Assembly: GCA_900547475.1 (NCBI GenBank)
Contig: URGW01000029.1
Span: 1 to 48,369 of the forward strand
Length of the DNA stretch: 48,369 nucleotides
Direction: 5' to 3'
DNA from: an uncultured Clostridium sp.
GTDB lineage: Bacteria > Bacillota > Clostridia > Clostridiales > Clostridiaceae
Shown: positions 42,371 to 48,369 of the stretch, one piece after another
How positions within the stretch are numbered: position 1 is the stretch's first letter
Layout of the letters: every line of letters starts with the position of its first letter
Notes under the pieces: model-generated
The model's input: the letters and a program-made list of their open reading frames with translations, nothing else
Database searches by the model: none
Told to the model about the DNA's origin: nothing
Translations under genes and position numbers: made by a program

Positions 42371-43162
42371 ATGAGGGAATTAGGAATAAGAATAATAGAT
42401 AAAGATGGTAATGTAAAGCTAGAGAAAATAGATACTGAAGAAGTAAGACTTGTATTTAATGAGATATATGAAGAAGGTGATAAGGTAGTTTTTACTACAT
42501 CAGAAAAAAATACTTATTTATATGCTCAAGTTGATGATGCAATGGGAGAAGCTTTTGTATATGTAACTGACAATGAAATAGTTTATGAAATTCCTTTTGG
42601 AGAAAAGAGAATTAGTTATTCGCCAAAGGTATTTTATGGAGATAGGCATTTATTATCATTAAGATTTGCAAAAAAAGAAGAGATTGAAAGCTATAAAAAC
42701 TTAGCACTTAATGTTATAGATAAACAAGAGATTAAAGGAGTTTATCCTCATGCATCAGCAAATATAGAAACAAGAGGCGAAGCAGTTTTTGCAGCTAGGA
42801 ATGCCATAAATGGAAATTGTGAGAATAAATCTCATGGAAGATGGCCTTATGAATCATGGGGAATTGGTATGAGAGATGATGCATGCTTTAGATTAGAGTT
42901 TGGAAGGAGTATTATTACAAATAAAATAATAATATATACGAGATCAGATTTTCCGCATGATAATTGGTGGATAAAGGCTACATTAAGATTTTCGGATGGT
43001 TCTGAAATTGTTTGGGATTTAGAGAAAAGTGATAAAGCTCATATATTAGATTTTGAGGAAAAAACAATAGAATGGTTAACCTTTAGTGATTTAATAAAAG
43101 CCGATGATCCATCACCTTTTCCTGCATTAAGTCAAATAGAAGTTTACGGAAAAGAAAATTAG
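42371..43162 (+). CDS. Putative carbohydrate-binding protein of the uronate operon
   Basis: 263 aa from ATG 42371 (AAGGTG 11 nt upstream; a GTG at 42359 lies within that site). The N-terminal half is beta-rich. The C-terminal half (about 118-263; YPHASANIETRGE, SHGRWPYESWGIGMRDDACF, DFPHDNWWIKATLRFSDGSE) resembles discoidin/F5-8C-like modules rich in Trp, His and Asp. No signal peptide. It occurs next to uronate isomerase and lyase genes, so an oligosaccharide-binding or accessory role in the cytosol is inferred. No known catalytic motif is visible. Confidence 0.7.
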   Translation: MRELGIRIIDKDGNVKLEKIDTEEVRLVFNEIYEEGDKVVFTTSEKNTYLYAQVDDAMGEAFVYVTDNEIVYEIPFGEKRISYSPKVFYGDRHLLSLRFAKKEEIESYKNLALNVIDKQEIKGVYPHASANIETRGEAVFAARNAINGNCENKSHGRWPYESWGIGMRDDACFRLEFGRSIITNKIIIYTRSDFPHDNWWIKATLRFSDGSEIVWDLEKSDKAHILDFEEKTIEWLTFSDLIKADDPSPFPALSQIEVYGKEN

Positions 43163-43194
43163 TGGGAAGCTGTTTTACAGCTTTCCATTTTTCA
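43163..43194 (+). terminator. Short hairpin terminator inside the catabolic cluster
   Basis: TGGGAAGCTGT pairs with ACAGCTTTCCA around TTT, followed by TTTTT. It separates the isomerase/dehydrogenase genes from the lyase genes, so the latter have their own promoter or rely on readthrough. Confidence 0.75.
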
Positions 43195-43272
43195 CAAAAC
43201 AGCTTATTAGTTTACAAAATTTATATTATAATTAAATTAATGTAAAAAGCTTTGGGATAGAGGAAGTTATTT

Positions 43273-44970
43273 ATGGTTAATAAATATTTTAAGAAGTCGA
43301 TTGAAAAAAATAAAATTAATGAAAAATTAATTAATGAAATTGAAAGTTATATAGAAAGTATATTAGATGGTGATGTTCCACAAATATCTTATAGTTCTTA
43401 TTTAAAATTTTTTGAGAGTGGAATAAGAAAAGATTTTGAGGAAGAATACTTTAAAAAGAGGAAGCAGTTAACTGCATTAGCTTTATATTTACAATGGTCG
43501 AATTCTCAAAAAGCATTAGATTATTTTAAGGAATTATTATGGTCAATATCTAATGAATTTAGTTGGTGCTTGGGAGCTCATTTACATTTTGATGATAGCG
43601 GTTTCATTGGTGAATCTAATAAAATTATAGATTTATTTTCAGCAGAAACAGCAGAAACTTTAAGTGAAATTATAATAATACATAAAGATAAATTAGATAA
43701 GATGTTAATAAAGCATATTAAAAATCAAATAAAAGAAAGAGTATTAAATCCATTTATTAATGAAAAATGGGAATGGGAAGAGGCTACTCATAATTGGAGT
43801 GCTGTTTGTGCAGGTTGTATTGGAATTACAGCATTGATTTTAGAAAATGGAGAAAGACAAGATGAAATAATTAGAAGAGTAGAAAAATCACTTGAATATT
43901 ATTTATCTGGATTTAGTAATGATGGTGTTTCTTTAGAGGGAATAGGATATTGGACTTATGGATTAGGATACTATATATATTATAAGTCATTAAAAAACGA
44001 AGATATTGAAGATAATCACATAGAAAAAATATTAGCTATTTGTAATTTTCCACAAGCAGTTCAAATTTCTGAAGAAGTATTTGTGCCATTTTCAGATGTT
44101 CCGACTAATATGTCACTTCCAAGTGGATTAATATCATATTTATATCAAAAGTATAAAATTAATTTGCCAATAGTAAGTCAAATAACATCATTTGATTTTG
44201 ATCACTGTTACAGATGGGCACATATTAGTAGAAATTTATGGTGGACTAGCGATGAAATATTTAATAATAATTTAAAAGATGGTATTAATTTATTTAATGA
44301 ATCACAGTGGTTTACACTAAGAGATAAAGATGTATTTTTTGCTATAAAAGGTGGAAGTAATAATGAGCCACATAATCATAATGATTTAGGAAGTTTTGTA
44401 CTGGCAGTTGATGGAGATATTATACTTACAGATTTAGGGGCTGGGCCATATACAGCTGGATACTTTGGCAAAGAAAGATATACTTATGACAATACAAGAT
44501 CATATTATCATTCAGTACCATTAATAAATGGATTTGAGCAAAGTAAAACTAATGAAAACTGTAATTTTGGATTAGAAGATTGTGATAAAGATAATATAAA
44601 TTTAATAATAGATATAACTAATGCATATAGTAAGGCTAGAATAGAGAGTTATAAAAGAAAAGTTAAGTATAGTTATGAAAATAGAGAGTTAATTATTAAT
44701 GATACAGTTAATTCTTTATATAAATTAACTGTTAATGAAGGATTAATAAGTTACATTAAACCAAGTGTTATTGAAGAAGGATTAATACTTTGGAATATTA
44801 AAGATAATGAAATAAGGTTAAAATTTGATAGTAATAACTTAGAGTTAAAAATAGAAGAGAAAATGGTAAAAAATCATTATGGCAATGAATGTATTGTATA
44901 TAGAATTGGATTAATATCTAAAATAAGTGACAATATTTTTAATGAAAATTTTAAATTATATATAAAATAA
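43273..44970 (+). CDS. Heparinase II/III-family lyase, cytoplasmic
   Basis: 565 aa. Alpha/alpha toroid in the N-terminal 330 residues with THNWSAVCAG (H173) and DGVSLEGIGYWTYGLGYY, and a C-terminal beta-sandwich opening with GGSNNEPHNHNDLGSFVL. These are the His/Tyr active-site segments of PL12/PL21-type lyases. It cleaves uronate-containing glycosaminoglycan chains by beta-elimination. No signal peptide, so it acts on imported oligosaccharides. The exact polymer (heparin/heparan, chondroitin or hyaluronan) cannot be read. The GH88 gene follows 22 nt later. Confidence 0.88.
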   Translation: MVNKYFKKSIEKNKINEKLINEIESYIESILDGDVPQISYSSYLKFFESGIRKDFEEEYFKKRKQLTALALYLQWSNSQKALDYFKELLWSISNEFSWCLGAHLHFDDSGFIGESNKIIDLFSAETAETLSEIIIIHKDKLDKMLIKHIKNQIKERVLNPFINEKWEWEEATHNWSAVCAGCIGITALILENGERQDEIIRRVEKSLEYYLSGFSNDGVSLEGIGYWTYGLGYYIYYKSLKNEDIEDNHIEKILAICNFPQAVQISEEVFVPFSDVPTNMSLPSGLISYLYQKYKINLPIVSQITSFDFDHCYRWAHISRNLWWTSDEIFNNNLKDGINLFNESQWFTLRDKDVFFAIKGGSNNEPHNHNDLGSFVLAVDGDIILTDLGAGPYTAGYFGKERYTYDNTRSYYHSVPLINGFEQSKTNENCNFGLEDCDKDNINLIIDITNAYSKARIESYKRKVKYSYENRELIINDTVNSLYKLTVNEGLISYIKPSVIEEGLILWNIKDNEIRLKFDSNNLELKIEEKMVKNHYGNECIVYRIGLISKISDNIFNENFKLYIK

Positions 44971-44992
44971 GGGTAGTGAGGGTGATAGAAAA

Positions 44993-46123
44993 ATGAGTAT
45001 TAACTGGAAAAGTGAAGCATGGGATTTTATAAAAGAAAAAACAAGAATTAATAATGAGGTAATAGGAAGTAACTTTCCACATGCTTCTCATAATGGTGTT
45101 TATAGTTTAGAAAATGAGAAATGGTGGACAGCTGGATTCTGGCCAGGATTACTATGGAGAGTTTATCTTGGTAGTAATAATGAAGAATTTAAATTAACAG
45201 CAGAAAAATGTGAAGAAAAAATGGAGCATTTATTAGGTGATACTGAGAGTTTGGACCATGATATGGGCTTTATGTGGATATTAACAAGTTTAGCTAATTA
45301 TAAAATAACAGGAAATAAGGAAGCAAGAAGAAGAGCGTTACTTGCTGCAAATCTTTTGGCAGGAAGATTTAATATTAAAGGTAACTATATACGAGCATGG
45401 AATCCTTGGAGAGAGGGGGAGGACAATAGTGGAATAGCAATAATAGATTGTATGATGAATTTACCACTTTTATATTGGGCATCTAAAGAAACTAAGGATC
45501 CAAGATTCAAACATATTGCAGAAAGTCATGCAAATATGGTTTTAGAGCACTTTATAAGGGAGGATGGATCAGTTCAACATATGGTAGAATTTGATTCAGA
45601 AAATGGAGAGATTATTAAAAGGTTAGGGGGACAAGGCTTTGCACCAAATAGTTCATGGTCAAGGGGAACAGCATGGGCTATTTATGGATTAACATTATCT
45701 TATAAATATACTGGTGATATAAAATTATTAAATGCAGCTAAGAAAGTATCTAATTATTTTATAGCAAATGTTAAAGGGGAGGATTGTCCTGTTTGGGATT
45801 TTAGAGTACCTCAAGATGGTAAAGTAAGATATAGATATCCAGATTCATCTGCCGGTGCAATAGCTGCTTGTGGATTAATGATGTTAGGTAAATATGTATC
45901 AGATGTAGAAGCAGAAGTATATTTAAATTCGGGTGAATATATATTAAAAAATTTATATGAAAAATGTTCAAGTAAAGATGACAATAATGAACAAGGACTA
46001 TTAAAGCATGGAACTGGACATTTCCCAGAGCAAAAGAACTTAGATGTTCCATTAATATATGGAGATTATTATTTTGTTGAAGGAATTTCAATATTAAATG
46101 ATGTAGAATTATTATTTTGGTAA
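44993..46123 (+). CDS. ugl: GH88 unsaturated glucuronyl hydrolase
   Basis: 376 aa, family length. Catalytic aspartates in LDHDMGFMW (D90) and IIDCMMNLPLLYWAS (D152), as in Bacillus UGL. Also NPWREGEDNSG, and WSRGTAWAIYGL near the middle. Hydrates the 4,5-unsaturated uronic acid released by the lyases, freeing the amino sugar and yielding 5-keto-4-deoxyuronate for KduI. Cytosolic. Between the two lyase genes, 22 and 30 nt away, evidently one operon. Confidence 0.93.
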   Translation: MSINWKSEAWDFIKEKTRINNEVIGSNFPHASHNGVYSLENEKWWTAGFWPGLLWRVYLGSNNEEFKLTAEKCEEKMEHLLGDTESLDHDMGFMWILTSLANYKITGNKEARRRALLAANLLAGRFNIKGNYIRAWNPWREGEDNSGIAIIDCMMNLPLLYWASKETKDPRFKHIAESHANMVLEHFIREDGSVQHMVEFDSENGEIIKRLGGQGFAPNSSWSRGTAWAIYGLTLSYKYTGDIKLLNAAKKVSNYFIANVKGEDCPVWDFRVPQDGKVRYRYPDSSAGAIAACGLMMLGKYVSDVEAEVYLNSGEYILKNLYEKCSSKDDNNEQGLLKHGTGHFPEQKNLDVPLIYGDYYFVEGISILNDVELLFW

Positions 46124-46153
46124 TAAGAAGGTTAAAAGAGGTGTAGATGAATT

Positions 46154-48178
46154 ATGAGTAAGAATAAGTTTTTTAGTAAAGAAAATAGAAAGTTTTTTAT
46201 TGATGATATAGAAGGAATAAGTGAGTATGTAAAAGAAAATTGCATGGAAGAGGCAGAGAAAATTATAGCTGTTGCTAATGATGTTGTAAATCAGAGTTTT
46301 TTATTTACTTTAAGATGGGATATGGAAAGAACTACTGTACCAGAAATATTTGAAGGAGAAATAGATTGGGTTCGTATGCCCAGTGATGACCAAGAATGGA
46401 TATTCCAGTTTAATAGGCATAGATTTTGGATATGTTTAGGACAAGCATATGCTTTAACTAAGGATGAAAAATATGCAAAAGCATTTGTATCTCAACTTAC
46501 ACATTGGATAAAGAATGTTAAAAAGGATGATCCTAAAAATGAAAAGGCATGGAGAACCATAGAAGCAGGGTTAAGATTAGAGTATTGGTTTAAGGCTATT
46601 TGTTATTTTGAAAATAGTCCAAGCTTAACGGATGAAGTTTATGATATATTTGAAAAATCTATAATAGAGCATGCTGAATATTTAATGAATGTATATGATA
46701 CATTTAGATTAGTGAGTAATTGGGGCGTATTACAAAATCATGGATTATTAATAGCAGGAATTATGTTACCAGAAACTAAAAGAAGTATTGAATATAGGGA
46801 AGAAGCATTAAGAAGATTAGCAGAAGAAATAACTATTCAAGTTTATGGTGATGGAGTTCATTGGGAGCAATCTCCAATGTATCATAATGAAGTTGAGCAT
46901 TGTTATCTTGATGTGAAGATATTATGCGATAGAAATAATATTAAGATGCCTGAAATAATAGATAAAAATTTGTATAAGATGGCATATGCTACACTTTATC
47001 ATGCTAAGCCAGATCATTGTGAAATAATGATGGGGGATAGTGATGATATTGATGTAAGAGATATAATAACTAAGGCCGCTTATCTTTATAAAGATGGAGT
47101 CTTAAAATATGGTGGATATGAGAAGTTTGATTTTGATACTATATGGGATTTAGGTATAAATGCAGCAAATGAATATTTAGGTATGGAGGTATATAAACCA
47201 GAAAAAACAGCTATAGAGCTTAAAGAAAGTGGGAATTACTACATTCATTCAGATTGGAGTGAAGAAGAAAACTTTTTTCATTTCTATTGTGGAACTTTAG
47301 GGGCTGGACATGGGCACTCTGATAAACTTCATATAGATTTATATGCTAATGGAGAAGACATACTTGTTGATTCTGGTAGGTATACTTATGTCCATAAGCC
47401 AGAAAGATATGAGTTTAAAGATCCTTTAGGTCATAATACTATTACTGTAGATGGAAAAGACTTTATAGTTTGTAAAGATTCATGGGAATGTACAAAACTT
47501 GCAAGGTCATTAAATCAAAAAATGGTTGAATCAGATGAGTATGTTTACTTAGAAGGTGGACATTTAGGATATTATGATTTAGAAAATGGAGGAGTATTTG
47601 TAAATCGTAGAATAGTTTATATAAAACCAGATATTTATGTTTTAGTAGACGAATTCTATGGAAATACAGTGCATGAATATAACCAATATTTCCACTTTAA
47701 TAATCAAGGTGAAGTTATTAAGAATTCGGAGTTAACAGCAAAATATATAAGTGAAAAAAATGATGTTGATGTAAAATTTGTAGCTAATAACTTGAACTTA
47801 GAAGTTATAGATACTAGATATTCAAAACATTATAATGATTGCATTGATAATAAAACAGTTAAAACAACATTAGAAGGTGATGGATTTGCTTCAATAATTA
47901 CTGTTATTTCAATTAATAAAAAGGGAGAAAGTGAAAATTTAGAAGTAGAAAAATTAGAAGTTAAGTCTAATTTTAAGAAAATAATATTTGAAGATAAATT
48001 AATTGAAGCGGTAAATATTACTAAGGGAGATAAAAAATATACATTAGTAATGGCTCATCAAGATTATGCATCACCAACAGATAGTTTTAATGCTGATGGA
48101 TGCATTGGATTTGGGAATGTCGTTATGTTTAATAGAAGTAATGGAGAGGAGAGAATAGGAAAAGTTCTTATGTGGTAG
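46154..48178 (+). CDS. Second heparinase II/III-family (PL12-like) lyase, cytoplasmic
   Basis: 674 aa. N-terminal helical toroid (about 1-340; SNWGVLQNHGLLIAG, DGVHWEQSPMYHNEVEHCYLD) and a beta-rich heparinase II/III C-terminal domain (CGTLGAGHGHSDKLHIDLYA, VDSGRYTYVHKPERYEFK, GHNTITVDG). The Asn/His/Tyr residues of PL12 are in those segments. No signal peptide, matching the other enzymes of the set. The paralogue at 43273 is shorter and diverged, so the two may split different linkages or sulfation forms. GAGGTG site before the ATG. The stop lies 2 nt before the terminal repeat. Confidence 0.88.
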   Translation: MSKNKFFSKENRKFFIDDIEGISEYVKENCMEEAEKIIAVANDVVNQSFLFTLRWDMERTTVPEIFEGEIDWVRMPSDDQEWIFQFNRHRFWICLGQAYALTKDEKYAKAFVSQLTHWIKNVKKDDPKNEKAWRTIEAGLRLEYWFKAICYFENSPSLTDEVYDIFEKSIIEHAEYLMNVYDTFRLVSNWGVLQNHGLLIAGIMLPETKRSIEYREEALRRLAEEITIQVYGDGVHWEQSPMYHNEVEHCYLDVKILCDRNNIKMPEIIDKNLYKMAYATLYHAKPDHCEIMMGDSDDIDVRDIITKAAYLYKDGVLKYGGYEKFDFDTIWDLGINAANEYLGMEVYKPEKTAIELKESGNYYIHSDWSEEENFFHFYCGTLGAGHGHSDKLHIDLYANGEDILVDSGRYTYVHKPERYEFKDPLGHNTITVDGKDFIVCKDSWECTKLARSLNQKMVESDEYVYLEGGHLGYYDLENGGVFVNRRIVYIKPDIYVLVDEFYGNTVHEYNQYFHFNNQGEVIKNSELTAKYISEKNDVDVKFVANNLNLEVIDTRYSKHYNDCIDNKTVKTTLEGDGFASIITVISINKKGESENLEVEKLEVKSNFKKIIFEDKLIEAVNITKGDKKYTLVMAHQDYASPTDSFNADGCIGFGNVVMFNRSNGEERIGKVLMW

Positions 48179-48180
48179 TT

Positions 48181-48293
48181 GAATAATATTGTTCGTCACG
48201 TGGAAGCGAAAAAATGAAATATTTATTTTCCGGGAACTGTGAAATTTTCGCCTAGAATTTATATAATTGATTCCGTAAAGTTGGCTAAAGTTT
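48181..48293 (-). repeat. Right copy of the diverged inverted repeat
   Basis: The first 25 bases (48181-48205) are the exact complement of 111-135. The rest aligns, diverged, with 23-110 reversed. The repeat starts 2 nt after the last gene's stop. The remaining 48294-48369 has no gene; on the minus strand it carries TTGACT and TAAAAT separated by only 9 bases, and also TTGACA-like sequence, possibly part of the same element. Confidence 0.7.
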
Positions 48294-48369
48294 GGTCTTA
48301 TGTCAATATTTTAGACACAAAAAGTCAAACTTTTTTATGCTACACTTCTAGCTAATAATTCACATTGCT

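Noticed and set aside
45801..46091. Minus-strand 96-codon frame rich in Leu, His and Ile
   Set aside because: Antisense of the GH88 gene, low-complexity composition, no ribosome site.

Overview
The window is AT-rich, with AGA/TTA-dominated codon use, strong GGAGG-type ribosome binding sites, a T-box leader, a CotH-type spore-coat kinase homologue, Hcp, and a cytoplasmic glycosaminoglycan-degrading cluster. This fits a spore-forming anaerobe of Clostridium sensu stricto, in the C. perfringens neighbourhood. The species cannot be fixed from the sequence. No rRNA, tRNA, CRISPR array, transposase or phage gene was found. Both window ends carry inwardly facing, diverged copies of one repeat that share a perfect 25-nt terminus.

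Layout. 0.4-4.1 kb (minus strand): CotH-like kinase, DUF4956 membrane protein and VTC-domain (polyphosphate polymerase-like) protein, divergent from an OmpR-type two-component system (4.3-6.2 kb). 6.4-12.9 kb: DedA membrane protein, then a second response regulator and a 743-aa histidine kinase separated by a secreted or anchored 824-aa surface protein whose arginine codons differ from its neighbours. 13.1-16.4 kb: Hcp, an unrecognised 212-aa protein, a hemerythrin-like protein and a prismane-associated redox-disulfide protein. This looks like a nitrosative or hydroxylamine stress module. 16.5-21.8 kb: MATE exporter (minus) and a fructose operon (deoR-type regulator with an in-frame stop, fruK, fruA).

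21.9-28.1 kb: EamA transporter, DUF1905 protein, GH13 glucosidase, M32 carboxypeptidase, PF06541 membrane protein and a tiny hydrophobic ORF. 28.2-29.9 kb: Crp/Fnr regulator divergent from a 2[4Fe-4S] ferredoxin and a NapH-like membrane Fe-S protein, with a palindromic operator. 29.9-34.7 kb: Nudix hydrolase, an orphan 90-aa gene behind a MerR-type promoter, FliB-family lysine N-methylase, GH20 hexosaminidase, and a frameshifted histidine phosphatase behind a second MerR-type promoter. 34.9-36.8 kb: T-box leader, Lrp regulator and aminotransferase.

36.9-48.2 kb: an AraC regulator divergent from a catabolic operon for unsaturated uronate oligosaccharides. The operon encodes a KDPG aldolase with an extra C-terminal domain, KDG kinase, KduI, KduD/DhuD, a frameshifted RpiB/DhuI-like isomerase, a putative carbohydrate-binding protein, two heparinase II/III-type lyases and a GH88 unsaturated glucuronyl hydrolase. 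The lyases and GH88 enzyme split imported oligosaccharides into unsaturated uronate, isomerase and dehydrogenase make 2-keto-3-deoxygluconate, and kinase and aldolase yield pyruvate and glyceraldehyde-3-phosphate. None of these enzymes has a signal peptide and no importer is present, so uptake genes must lie elsewhere. Three genes (deoR, histidine phosphatase, RpiB/DhuI) each carry a single disabling lesion.
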